A stretch of 64,000 bases of DNA from assembly GCA_965229005.1 (NCBI GenBank), contig CBDDIP010000002.1, forward strand, positions 2,108,001 to 2,172,000, written 5' to 3'. The stretch comes from CBDDIP01 sp965229005 (GTDB lineage: Bacteria > Actinomycetota > Acidimicrobiia > Acidimicrobiales > Ilumatobacteraceae). The translations under genes were made by a program, and so were the position numbers. This document shows, piece after piece, positions 32,505-41,117 of the stretch. The notes under the pieces are model-generated. The model saw nothing but the letters and a program-made list of their open reading frames with translations, was not told the DNA's origin and made no database searches. Positions within the stretch are counted from its first letter, which is position 1, and the number at the start of each line of letters is the position of its first letter.

Positions 32505-32918
32505 ATGTTGGGTGTGAACACGTACAGCCAGGAGCACATCGCTCGTTGCCGCGCGCTCGTCGACGCACAGATGACGGCCTACCGCGCCCTGGTGTCGCAG
32601 GCCGGGCCGACGACTTCGGCGCGCGAGGCGTTCGAGCACCAGTTCTTCAACAACCTGGTGCTGGCGCTCGACCAGATGTTCGTGCACCGCCTGCGCGGGC
32701 AGGAGGGCAAGGACGGCAACCCGCTCAACGAGGTTCGTCTGCTCAGCGCGGCGATCGTCGAGCACGACGGACGCCTCGACAAGGACAAGCAGATCAAGCT
32801 CGATCCGGCGACGTCGGTGCTCGGGCTGCAGGTCGGTGACGAGGTCCACATGACCGAAGCACAGTTCGTCGCGCTGGCGACGGCGTTCCTCGACGAGATC
32901 GAGGCCCGATTCACCTGA
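32505..32918 (+). CDS. Conserved-looking hypothetical protein
   Basis: 137-aa mostly helical soluble protein (MLGVNTYSQEHIARCRALVD, REAFEHQFFNNLVLALDQMF, KDGNPLNEVRLLSAAIVEHD, LDEIEARF). I do not recognise the family, though the even composition and Lys/Glu content indicate a real gene. A GAGGA Shine-Dalgarno-like sequence precedes the ATG. It is divergent from the SigJ-like gene and could be its target. The stop is 30 bp before the thioesterase start. Confidence 0.65.
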   Translation: MLGVNTYSQEHIARCRALVDAQMTAYRALVSQAGPTTSAREAFEHQFFNNLVLALDQMFVHRLRGQEGKDGNPLNEVRLLSAAIVEHDGRLDKDKQIKLDPATSVLGLQVGDEVHMTEAQFVALATAFLDEIEARFT

Positions 32919-32929
32919 TCTTCGATCAA

Positions 32930-32948
32930 TGGTATAGAATATATACCA
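32930..32948 (+). promoter_or_regulatory. AT-rich palindrome and -10 box abutting a start codon
   Basis: TGGTATA, 5-bp spacer GAATA, TATACCA: perfect 7-bp arms. The right arm touches the ATG at 32949. The TAGAAT hexamer (32935-32940) inside would serve as -10 for a nearly leaderless transcript. This is the most AT-rich site seen near a gene here and looks like an operator overlapping the promoter. Confidence 0.6.
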
Positions 32949-33749
32949 ATGAACGAGACTCTGCTCACCACCTTCGATCGCACGACGGCCGTCGACGTCG
33001 ACCCTGATGTTGCTGGACGGTTCGTCGTGCAGCTCGCCGAGGAGTGGAGCTCGCTCCGCGGCGTGCATGGCGGCTACATGGCCGCGTTGATCGTGCGCGC
33101 CGTCGAAGCAGGCCTCGACGAGCGATTCGTGCGCACCGTCACCGTGAGCTTCCTGCGTCCAGGCAAGGTCGGGCCGGCGACGATCGTCGTCACGCCGATC
33201 CGTTCGGGTCGCACGATCGAGGTCGTCAGCGTCTCGCTGACCCAGGAGCACGGCGAGGTCGCCACCGCGCGTGTCACGTCGACCACCGCGGTTGCCGGCA
33301 CCGAGTGGGGCGGCACGGTCGAACTCGGCTTGCCGCCGATCGACGAGTGCGTGGCCAACAACCCACCGCCTGGCATCCGCCACTTCGAGCACGCCGTGGT
33401 CCGCATGGACCCGTCGAGCATGCCGTTCTCGAAGCAGGAGCTTGCCCGGCTCGGCGGCTACGTGAGGCCGATCGAGCCGAGGCCGATCGACGCGGCGTGG
33501 CTGACGATGCTGCTCGATTGGTTCCCACCGTCGCCGTTCACCCGGGTCGACCCGCCGACCGGTGGGGTCAGCGTGGACTTCACGGTGCACCTCCACCGCA
33601 CGTTCCGCACGCTTGCGGACGACGAGTGGCTGGCCGGTCGCTTCGAGGTCGAGCACAGCATCGGCGGGCTCGCGCTCGAGCACGGGAGGATCGTCGCGCC
33701 GGATGGATGCGCCCTCGGCGAGTCGTTCCACACCCGCTACACGGGCTGA
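32949..33749 (+). CDS. TesB-like double-hotdog acyl-CoA thioesterase family protein
   Basis: 266-aa double hotdog protein (4HBT_3/TesB-like). First hotdog: LAEEWSSLRGVHGGYMAALI (HGG loop), FVRTVTVSFLRPGKVGPATI, VVSVSLTQEHGEVATARVTS. Second: PIDAAWLTMLLDWFPPSPFT and SVDFTVHLHRTFRTLADDEW. Similar proteins accompany fatty-acid or polyketide catabolism in actinobacteria. An AT-rich palindrome directly before the ATG implies regulation by an unlinked repressor. Confidence 0.82.
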   Translation: MNETLLTTFDRTTAVDVDPDVAGRFVVQLAEEWSSLRGVHGGYMAALIVRAVEAGLDERFVRTVTVSFLRPGKVGPATIVVTPIRSGRTIEVVSVSLTQEHGEVATARVTSTTAVAGTEWGGTVELGLPPIDECVANNPPPGIRHFEHAVVRMDPSSMPFSKQELARLGGYVRPIEPRPIDAAWLTMLLDWFPPSPFTRVDPPTGGVSVDFTVHLHRTFRTLADDEWLAGRFEVEHSIGGLALEHGRIVAPDGCALGESFHTRYTG

Positions 33750-33760
33750 TCAACCGTCGG

Positions 33761-34681
33761 TCATGGTGGGGTTCGGGCTGCGGGCGCACGATCGCGCTGG
33801 TTGACCAGCAGGAACGCGAGCAGACCGCTGAGGGCGACGGCGATCCCGACGACCTGCCAGCCGTTGAGTCGTTCGTCGAGCAGCGCGAACGACCACACGA
33901 AGGCGAGCGGAGGCTGCACGACCTGCGTGATGCCGATCGTGCCGATGGCGATCGTCTTCTGGGCGAAGACCATCATCCCGTGAGCCGCGACGCCAGTGAG
34001 GAACGTGAGGATGAGCACGTAGGTCCATCCGGTCCGGCTGACGTCGAATACGTCACCGTTGACGATCGCCAACGGCAGCACCGTCACGACCGCGATCGGG
34101 CTGATCGTGGCCATGAAGACAGCGACGTCCATGTCGCGTCGGAAGCGACGCGTGGAGATCACGTAGGCGGTCCACAGCAGCATGGCCATGAGCCCGAACA
34201 CGTTGCCGAGCATCGTGGCGTCGCCGGCAGGTGGCGCGTTGAACAGCACGACAGCGAGACCGCCGAACGCGACGAGCGCGAACGCGAGGGCTCGCGGGTT
34301 GACGTGCTCGTTGAACAAGCGTGCGCCGAGCGGCACGATGAGGAACGGCGACAGCGAGCCGATCAGTGCGGCATTGGCGACGCTGTTCTTCGTCGCCCCA
34401 GCGAAGAAGACAGCCAGGTTGAGCCCGAAGCACACGCCCGGCAAGGCTGCCTGGCGCACGTCACCCCACGTCACCTTCCGACTCGTGGCGCGCACGTACA
34501 CGTTCCAGACGACGCTGACGATCGCCAGCCTCCAGAACGCGACGAGGACGCCGGGTGTGTGCGCCCGCTTGGCCAGCGTCGAGCTGAGGGAGAAGGCGAT
34601 GACCACGCCGGCGACGGCCAGCACGCCGAGTGTCTTGGCGCTGAGAGCACCGAGGCGGCGCGTCGACAGCTCCGCGGTCAC
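33761..34681 (-). CDS. DMT/EamA-family transporter
   Basis: 306-aa integral membrane protein of the drug/metabolite transporter superfamily, with ten hydrophobic segments in two five-helix EamA repeats. Repeat 1: LGVLAVAGVVIAFSLSSTLA, VCFGLNLAVFFAGATKNSVA, NPRALAFALVAFGGLAVVLF. Repeat 2: NVFGLMAMLLWTAYVISTRR, ITQVVQPPLAFVWSFALLDE, LNGWQVVGIAVALSGLLAFL. GTG start overlapping the BTAD regulator stop by 4 bp, so it is probably the regulator's operon partner and perhaps its target exporter. Substrate unknown. Confidence 0.87.
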   Translation of the reverse strand: MTAELSTRRLGALSAKTLGVLAVAGVVIAFSLSSTLAKRAHTPGVLVAFWRLAIVSVVWNVYVRATSRKVTWGDVRQAALPGVCFGLNLAVFFAGATKNSVANAALIGSLSPFLIVPLGARLFNEHVNPRALAFALVAFGGLAVVLFNAPPAGDATMLGNVFGLMAMLLWTAYVISTRRFRRDMDVAVFMATISPIAVVTVLPLAIVNGDVFDVSRTGWTYVLILTFLTGVAAHGMMVFAQKTIAIGTIGITQVVQPPLAFVWSFALLDERLNGWQVVGIAVALSGLLAFLLVNQRDRAPAARTPP

Positions 34682-37600
34682 GCGTGGGCCAGGCGCTCGC
34701 GGATCGCGAGCGCGTCGGTGCGATCTCGATCGGTGATGAAGTGCGACGACGAGGTCATCAGCAGGTCGGCCGACGCGCACAGGGAACGCGCGACGTCGAG
34801 ATCGCCGCGCTCTGCTGCCAGGCGAGCGAGCGCGTCGAACGCGAACACGTCGACGTGGGGCGCCGCGCTGGACGAGGACTCCTCGAGGACGACGCGCAGC
34901 CGATCCTCGGCACCGGCGACGCCGTCGGCGGCGTCCATCGCCGCCAGCAAGCAGTCCCCGAGCGCAGCCTGCTCGCCTCCGCCGGCACGTCGGTGCCAGG
35001 CCGCCGCGGCCTCGAGTGCCGCACGCGCCCGCTCGGTCTGCCCGAGCGCACGCAGGACGCGACCGAGGTGCACTCGGGCGAGCGCCGCCATGCGCGCGTC
35101 GCCGGTTGCTTCGGCCTTCTCGACGGCCAGCGCGAGGGTGGCCGCCCCGGCCTCGTCGTCGCCGGCCTGGCTCTGGGCGCGGCCGAGGCTGGCCGTTTGG
35201 TACGCCTCGGTCTGCAGGAAGCCGAGGCGTCCGGACGTGGCGACGGCCCGCCCGATGTGCAGGACAGCGTCGTCGAATCGGTGCTGCAACCGGGCGAGCT
35301 CGCCGAGCATCGCCTCGCCCCGAGTGTGCAGCCACGGGTCGTCGACGGATCGCAGCCAGCGCTGCACTTCCTCGCACTCGGCGACGCTCCGGGCCTCGTC
35401 GCCGGCAGAGATCGCGGCGCGTGCGGCGAACAGCCCGTTGGCGGCTTGGTCCCAATCGCGATCGAGCCCGCTGTAGAGCGTCCGGCTGCGGTCGGTGAGC
35501 TCGAGCGCGTGGCGGAACTCTCCGTCGTGGGACACGACGTAGGCGAGGTAGTACGAGCACCGCGCTTGCAGGTCGACGTCGCCGATCTCGTCGGCGATCT
35601 CTGTCGCTTCGGCGACGTGGCGGCGAGCCGGAGCCAGATCGCCGGTGGAGGCCTCCACCCATCCGGCCAACAGCAGCGCCACCGCGCGCTGGTGGCCGGG
35701 CGCGTCATCGCCGGCAGCGTCGAGTGCAGCCAGGATGCGTTGCGCAGCCCGGCTGTCGCCGAGCACGACCCACGCCCATCCGAACCCGATGACGATGCTC
35801 ACCGCGAGCAGCGGGTCGTGGATCGTGCACCACGCAAGCGCGGCGTCGATGTTGGCCCGCTCGGCGCGTGCTGCGGCCAGGTGCTCGGCTTGGTCGCTGC
35901 TGCGCACGCCCGCCGTCGACGACTGCGACGCGCGAGCGAACCATGCGGCGTGCGCAGCGTGGCCCGTCTCCGTCTCGCCGGCATCGCTCATGGCTTCGAG
36001 CGCGAAGGCGCGCACGCTGTCCAGCAGCCGATAGCGAACGAGCAACCCCTCGGCCTCGTCGTGATCGACGATCACCAGTGAGCGGCTGGCCAGCCGACCG
36101 ACGACGTCGATCGTTGCGCCGGCCGGCACGCCCAGTGCTTCCAGGACGGATTCCACTGCCGGCAGCGGCGCACCACCTGCGAACGTCGCCAGGGCCCACA
36201 GTCCTCGCTGGTCGTCGGGGAACAGCAGCTCGTAGCTCCAGCGGATGGTCGACTTGAGCGCCCGTCGGCGCTCGGGTCGGCGACTGGTGGGATCGTGGAG
36301 CACGTTGAACCGGTCGTCGAGCCGGCGGGTGATCTCCTCGATCGACAGCGTCCTGGTGCGCGCGGCAGCCAACTCGATCGCCAATGGCAGGCCGTCGAGT
36401 GAGCGGCACAGTTCGAGCACCGCGTCCTGGTTCTCGTGGATCCGGCGGCTGGTGCGCTGTGCGGTCGCCCGCAGCGTGAAGAGCTCGGCGGCGTCGGCAA
36501 GCGCCAGCGGAGACAGCTCGACAACGGTTTCGCCGTCGATGTCCAGCGGCACCTGACTGGTGCACAGGATGCGGATGCCGGGGACGCCCTCGAGCAGGCG
36601 GCCGACGAGATCGGCGGCCGCATCGACGACGTGCTCGCAGTTGTCGAGGATGACCAACGACGGGCAGCCCTTCAGCCGCTCGTGCAGCGCGGCCTCCCCG
36701 CCGGCCACGTTCACTGCGGCGACGAGGGCGTCGACCACGTCATCGGACGTCACGGCCGTCTCCAACCTGGCGAGCCACACGCCGCCCAGGCCGAGCTGCG
36801 TGGAGGACCCGGCCGCACGCCCGGTCGCGATCGCGACGGCGGTCTTGCCGATGCCACCCGGCCCAACGATCTCGACGAGCCGATGGTCGGCGAGCAGCTC
36901 GGCGAGGGTGGCGATCTCGCTGTCTCGTCCGATGAGCGCGGTGGTCAGCGTCGGCAGGTTGCCGGCGGGCGACCCCGCCGCGGCGACGGCCCACGTCACG
37001 GCGGCATGCGCCGGCGCGATCGCCGCGTCCTGGGCGAGGACCTGCTGCTCGAGCTGGCGCAGCTGCGGCCCAGGGTCGAGCCCGAGGTCGTCCGCGAGGC
37101 GCTCACGCACCCGTTGGTAGGCGGCGAGCGCGTCGGCCTGGCGGCCGGCTCGATACATCGACGTGATCAGCAGCACCCACAGTGACTCGTGGTAGGGGGC
37201 GCCGGCCACCGCCGCCTCGAGGTCGCCGATGACGTCAGCCGGATCACTGAAGCGCAGGCGCGCCGCGCACCACGTCTCGACGAGCTGCGTCCGTGCCGCC
37301 TCCAGCCGGGCGCGGTGGGGGACCACCCACTCACCGTCTCCGGCGGCCACGAGCAGGTCGCCGCGGAACAGCGGCAGGGTCGCTGCGCACATCGCTGCTG
37401 CGGCGCGATCGTCACCGGCTTCGAGCAGCGCGGCAGCCTCGGGTGCGCGGGAGAGCACGACGTGCGCGTCGACGTCCAACGGGTCGATGTCGAGCCGGTA
37501 GCCGCCGTCACCGCCGACGAGCACCGGCAGGTCGCCGAACGCACGCCTGAGCTTGGCGATCTTGGACTGCACCGTGTTGCGGCTCGTGTTGACGGCGTCG

Positions 37601-37758
37601 TCGCCCCACAGGTCCTCGGCCAGCCGGTCGGTGCGCACGGAGCTACCGGCGTCGAGGGCCAGGCGAACCAGCAGCTCCGAGGTCTTGCCCGCGGGCACCG
37701 GGACGATGTCGCCGGCGCGTCGGACCTCGACGGAGCCGAGCACCGAAATCGTCAACAT
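34678..37758 (-). CDS. BTAD (SARP-like) transcriptional regulator with ATPase and TPR domains
   Basis: 1026-aa AfsR-like regulator. Domains in order: OmpR-type winged HTH (about residues 5-90, LLVRLALDAGSSVRTDRLAE and NTVQSKIAKLRRAFGDLPVL), bacterial transcriptional activation domain (about 95-245, ALAAYQRVRERLADDLGLDP), NB-ARC/AAA ATPase with Walker A VGPGGIGKTAVAIAT and CPSLVILDNCEHVVDAAADL, then a long TPR-rich C-terminal half. It ends with the 4-bp overlap to the DMT transporter. A TAGGCT box 5 nt before the ATG suggests a leaderless transcript. Regulates unknown targets; the coupled transporter is the first candidate. Confidence 0.88.
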   Translation of the reverse strand: MLTISVLGSVEVRRAGDIVPVPAGKTSELLVRLALDAGSSVRTDRLAEDLWGDDAVNTSRNTVQSKIAKLRRAFGDLPVLVGGDGGYRLDIDPLDVDAHVVLSRAPEAAALLEAGDDRAAAAMCAATLPLFRGDLLVAAGDGEWVVPHRARLEAARTQLVETWCAARLRFSDPADVIGDLEAAVAGAPYHESLWVLLITSMYRAGRQADALAAYQRVRERLADDLGLDPGPQLRQLEQQVLAQDAAIAPAHAAVTWAVAAAGSPAGNLPTLTTALIGRDSEIATLAELLADHRLVEIVGPGGIGKTAVAIATGRAAGSSTQLGLGGVWLARLETAVTSDDVVDALVAAVNVAGGEAALHERLKGCPSLVILDNCEHVVDAAADLVGRLLEGVPGIRILCTSQVPLDIDGETVVELSPLALADAAELFTLRATAQRTSRRIHENQDAVLELCRSLDGLPLAIELAAARTRTLSIEEITRRLDDRFNVLHDPTSRRPERRRALKSTIRWSYELLFPDDQRGLWALATFAGGAPLPAVESVLEALGVPAGATIDVVGRLASRSLVIVDHDEAEGLLVRYRLLDSVRAFALEAMSDAGETETGHAAHAAWFARASQSSTAGVRSSDQAEHLAAARAERANIDAALAWCTIHDPLLAVSIVIGFGWAWVVLGDSRAAQRILAALDAAGDDAPGHQRAVALLLAGWVEASTGDLAPARRHVAEATEIADEIGDVDLQARCSYYLAYVVSHDGEFRHALELTDRSRTLYSGLDRDWDQAANGLFAARAAISAGDEARSVAECEEVQRWLRSVDDPWLHTRGEAMLGELARLQHRFDDAVLHIGRAVATSGRLGFLQTEAYQTASLGRAQSQAGDDEAGAATLALAVEKAEATGDARMAALARVHLGRVLRALGQTERARAALEAAAAWHRRAGGGEQAALGDCLLAAMDAADGVAGAEDRLRVVLEESSSSAAPHVDVFAFDALARLAAERGDLDVARSLCASADLLMTSSSHFITDRDRTDALAIRERLAHA

Positions 37759-37776
37759 GCGACAGCCTACGATCCG

Positions 37777-38130
37777 TCAGGACCGGCCTTCGTCACGTGA
37801 GCGCTCGACGGCGTCGGACGCGATCCACGCGACGATGAGGCTGTCGGGGAAGTCGACGAGGTGGTCGCGAGCCAAGGCGTCGACGAGCTCGCTGTTGCCG
37901 TGCAGGTGAGCGCGAGCGATCTCGACCACCTGGCGATCGCGACTCGTCGAAGCGACCGCCAGCGCTCGTTGGAGACGGAGCGTTCTTCGCTCGAGCAGCG
38001 CGGCCATGGCGATCACGAGCGCCGACTCGGTGGTGTCCGCGTGACCGAGGATCCAGGTGGTCGCGTCGCGATCGCCACCGATCGCTTGACGGATCACGGT
38101 GTCGACGGTGTCGTCTGTCATGGGGGCCAT
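37777..38130 (-). CDS. Small helical hypothetical protein
   Basis: 117-aa soluble helical protein (MTDDTVDTVIRQAIGGDRDA, TTESALVIAMAALLERRTLR, LVDFPDSLIVAWIASDAVER). An alternative ATG lies at 38121. It reads leftward, 18 bp before the BTAD gene start, so they might share a transcript. Family not recognised; it is divergent from the MMPL gene. Confidence 0.55.
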   Translation of the reverse strand: MAPMTDDTVDTVIRQAIGGDRDATTWILGHADTTESALVIAMAALLERRTLRLQRALAVASTSRDRQVVEIARAHLHGNSELVDALARDHLVDFPDSLIVAWIASDAVERSRDEGRS

Positions 38131-38289
38131 CGTCGCGACCGTTCATGACACCGACATGACACCGAACGCCCTCGGGTGGCGCTGCCGGGCCACTTCGGCT
38201 CATCGCTGCGTCAGCGCCGCGTCATGACGGCCGTTCACGATCGGCCCGACGGGCAGCACGGCCCGCACGTCATGCGAAAGCAGGCCCTC

Positions 38290-40476
38290 ATGTTGAAGCG
38301 CATCACCTCCTGGTCCTTCCGCCACCGGCGCATCGTCGTGGTCGCATGGATCGTCGTCCTCGTGGCGATCAACCTCGCCGCGATGACCCTCGGCGGCGAG
38401 AACAAGCAGGAGTTCATGTCACCCGGCACGGACTCGAAGGCCGCCATCGACCTCCTCGACGAGCGGTTCCCGGCGCAGGCCGGCGACACCGTGTCCATCG
38501 TGTTCCACGACGCCGGCGGAGTCGCCTCGCCGGGGGTCCTCGCCGTCGCCCAACCGCTGGTCGAAGCGGTGCGGTCGCTGCCGCACATCCTCGCCGTCAC
38601 TGCGCCGTGGGATGCGGCCGGTGCCGGGCAGATCTCCGGCGACGGGACGACGGCGTTCGCCACGGTGCAGCTCGATTCGACCAGCGCTGCCTTCCCGATC
38701 GACGTCGCCAGCGACATGCTCGACCTCGCTGCCGACGCTCGTGCGTCCGGCGTGCAGGTCGAGCTCGCCGGTCAGGCGATCGACAACGCGCAGTCCACGA
38801 GCATCGGCGCCGAGGGGCCCGGTCTTGTGGTCGCTGCCGTCATCTTGCTGATCGCCTTCGGTTCGTTGGTGGCGATGGGGTTGCCGCTGGCCACCGCGTT
38901 GTTCGGTGTCGGGGTCGGCCTCGCCGTCGGCACGCTGCTGACCAACGTCCTCGACATCCCGGAGTGGGCCAGCTCGGTGGCGACGATGATCGGGCTCGGC
39001 GTGGGCATCGACTACGCGCTGCTGATCGTCACCCGCTATCGCAGCGAACTGGCCCACGGCGCCGCTCCCGCACGGGCGGTGGCGACGGCGATGGGCACAG
39101 CGGGACGCTCCGTCGTGTTCGCCGGCGTCACCGTCGTCATCTCGCTGCTCGGCATGCTCACGATGAACCAGCCGTACGTGCCCGGTGTCGCCTTCTCCGC
39201 GGTCGCCACCGTGCTCGCCGTCATGCTTGCCGCGCTGACGCTGCTGCCCGCGCTGCTCGGCTTCACCGGTCGCAACATCGATCGCTTGCGGATGCCGTTC
39301 CGCCACCCGTCGGCCGACCACGCGGGTCGTGGCTTCTGGTACGACTGGAGCCGCTTCATCCAACGTCACCCCATCGTCACCGGCCTCGCCGGCGCAGCCG
39401 CGTTGGCGGTGCTGATCGCGCCGGTGTTCGGGCTGCGCCTCGGTTTCCCCGATGCCGGCAACGACCCGACCAACCTCACCACCCGTCGGGCCTACGACCT
39501 GATGACCGACGGATTCGGCGCCGGGTTCAACGGCACGTTCGTGCTCGTCGCCGACGACGGCGACAGCCGGGCGATGGCCACGTTGACCGAGCTGCAGGCG
39601 GCGCTGGCGGCAACGCCGGGGGTTGCTGCGGTGTCGCCGCCCATCGCCAGCCCCGGCGCCGATGCTGCGGTGATCGCCCTCACCCCGCTCGCCAGCCCGC
39701 AGGACGAAGCGACCACCGAGCTCCTCTCGGTGCTGCGCGACGACGTCGTCCCGGACGCACTGGCCGGCACCGACCTGCACGTCGTCGTCGGTGGGATCAC
39801 CGCCTCGTACGTCGATCAGACCAACAGCATCTCCGAGCGCTTGCCGCTGTTCATCGCTGCGGTGATCGTGCTGTCGTTCATCCTGCTGCTGGCGGTGTTC
39901 CGTTCGGTCCTCGTCGCGGCGAAGGCCGCCGTGTTGAACCTGCTGTCGATCATCGCCGCCTACGGCGTGGTCGCCTACGCCTGCGAGGGCGGCTGGTTCG
40001 GACAGCTGTTCGGGATCAGCACACCCACCCCGATCCCGGCGTTCATCCCGATGATGATGTTCGCGATCCTGTTCGGGCTGTCGATGGACTACGAGGTCTT
40101 CCTGTTGTCCCGAGTGCGTGAGGAGTACCTGCGCACCGGCGACAACGCGACGGCCGTCGCCGACGGCCTGGCAGCAACCGCGAAGGTGATCACCGCGGCG
40201 GCGCTGATCATGACCGCCGTCTTCGGTGCCTTCGTCCTCGACGACCAGATCTTCCTGAAGATCATCGGCATCGGCATGGCCGCTGCGGTCGTCATCGACG
40301 CCAGCATCATCCGCCTCGTCCTGGTGCCGTCGACCATGGAGCTGCTCGGCGACAGGAACTGGTGGATGCCGCGCTGGCTCGACCGGATCATCCCGCACCT
40401 CGACATCGAGGGCAGCCACGAGTCGGGGGCCGCGCCGGAAGCTGCGCAACCCGAGCACGAGCTCGTGTCCGCCTGA
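38290..40476 (+). CDS. MMPL/RND-family membrane transporter
   Basis: About 728-aa MMPL-type RND transporter. N-terminal TM1 (RRIVVVAWIVVLVAINLAAM) is followed by an extracytoplasmic domain (residues 40-185), then a TM cluster with LVVAAVILLIAFGSLVAMGL, GLGVGIDYALLIVTRYRSEL (the conserved GxGxDY proton-relay segment), second extracytoplasmic domain (about 395-515), and the repeat cluster with FAILFGLSMDYEVFLLSRVR. Such proteins export lipids or hydrophobic compounds in mycobacteria and relatives. Start is uncertain among three in-frame codons (38224, 38272, 38290). Followed 41 bp later by two membrane-protein genes, likely the same operon. Confidence 0.88.
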   Translation: MLKRITSWSFRHRRIVVVAWIVVLVAINLAAMTLGGENKQEFMSPGTDSKAAIDLLDERFPAQAGDTVSIVFHDAGGVASPGVLAVAQPLVEAVRSLPHILAVTAPWDAAGAGQISGDGTTAFATVQLDSTSAAFPIDVASDMLDLAADARASGVQVELAGQAIDNAQSTSIGAEGPGLVVAAVILLIAFGSLVAMGLPLATALFGVGVGLAVGTLLTNVLDIPEWASSVATMIGLGVGIDYALLIVTRYRSELAHGAAPARAVATAMGTAGRSVVFAGVTVVISLLGMLTMNQPYVPGVAFSAVATVLAVMLAALTLLPALLGFTGRNIDRLRMPFRHPSADHAGRGFWYDWSRFIQRHPIVTGLAGAAALAVLIAPVFGLRLGFPDAGNDPTNLTTRRAYDLMTDGFGAGFNGTFVLVADDGDSRAMATLTELQAALAATPGVAAVSPPIASPGADAAVIALTPLASPQDEATTELLSVLRDDVVPDALAGTDLHVVVGGITASYVDQTNSISERLPLFIAAVIVLSFILLLAVFRSVLVAAKAAVLNLLSIIAAYGVVAYACEGGWFGQLFGISTPTPIPAFIPMMMFAILFGLSMDYEVFLLSRVREEYLRTGDNATAVADGLAATAKVITAAALIMTAVFGAFVLDDQIFLKIIGIGMAAAVVIDASIIRLVLVPSTMELLGDRNWWMPRWLDRIIPHLDIEGSHESGAAPEAAQPEHELVSA

Positions 40477-40517
40477 CCCGTCGCCGACCGTTCACCGTCA
40501 CCAGAGGAGACACCCAG

Positions 40518-41117
40518 ATGTCCGTTCACACCACTCGAATCGCGAACACCGCCGTACATGCGCCACCGAGGAGCGCGGCCAAGGTGGCGCTGCGCTGGTT
40601 GCCCACCTTCCTCGGATTCCCGGCGGGCGGCTTGCTCGCCGAGCTGGTGGGCCGCGTCGACAGCCCCGGACCCGCGATCGCCGGTGGAGCGATCACCGGC
40701 GCCGTGCTCGGTCTCGCCCAGTGGCTCGGCATGCGCCGGACCGGCCCGGAACCCGCGGCCTGGATCGTCGCCACCTCGGCCGGCCTTGCCGCGGGGCTCG
40801 GGCTCGGTGCCGCCGCAGCCGGCTACCACACCGACCTCGGTTCGCTTGCCACACAAGGGGCGATCTGCGGCGCGGTCGTCGGCGTGGCACAGGCTGCGGT
40901 CCTCGCTCGGCGGCTGGGCCGACTCGCGGCGGTCTGGCCGTTCGTGCTCGCCGCGGTGTGGGCGCTCGGATGGACGATCACGTCCTCCATCGGCGTCGAC
41001 GTCGAGGCGCAGTACACCGTGTTCGGCTCCAGCGGCGCGCTCGTCGTCACCGCGCTCACGTCGATCCTGCCCGTGGAGCTCGCCCGCCGAGCCACTGCCC
41101 CGAAGGACGCATCATGA
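40518..41117 (+). CDS. Multi-pass membrane protein in the MMPL operon
   Basis: 199-aa glycine/alanine-rich membrane protein with about five to six hydrophobic segments (WLPTFLGFPAGGLLAELVGR, ITGAVLGLAQWLGMRRTG, AAWIVATSAGLAAGLGLGAA, ICGAVVGVAQAAVLARRLG, WPFVLAAVWALGWTITSSIG). A GAGGAGA Shine-Dalgarno precedes the ATG. It overlaps the next gene by 4 bp and follows the MMPL gene by 41 bp. Family not recognised; Gly-zipper-like helices suggest an oligomer. Confidence 0.75.
   Translation: MSVHTTRIANTAVHAPPRSAAKVALRWLPTFLGFPAGGLLAELVGRVDSPGPAIAGGAITGAVLGLAQWLGMRRTGPEPAAWIVATSAGLAAGLGLGAAAAGYHTDLGSLATQGAICGAVVGVAQAAVLARRLGRLAAVWPFVLAAVWALGWTITSSIGVDVEAQYTVFGSSGALVVTALTSILPVELARRATAPKDAS

Noticed and set aside
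38419..40458. Long antisense open frame over the MMPL transporter
   Set aside because: Dominated by His, Arg, Gly and Gln low-complexity runs; the opposite strand carries a complete MMPL protein.
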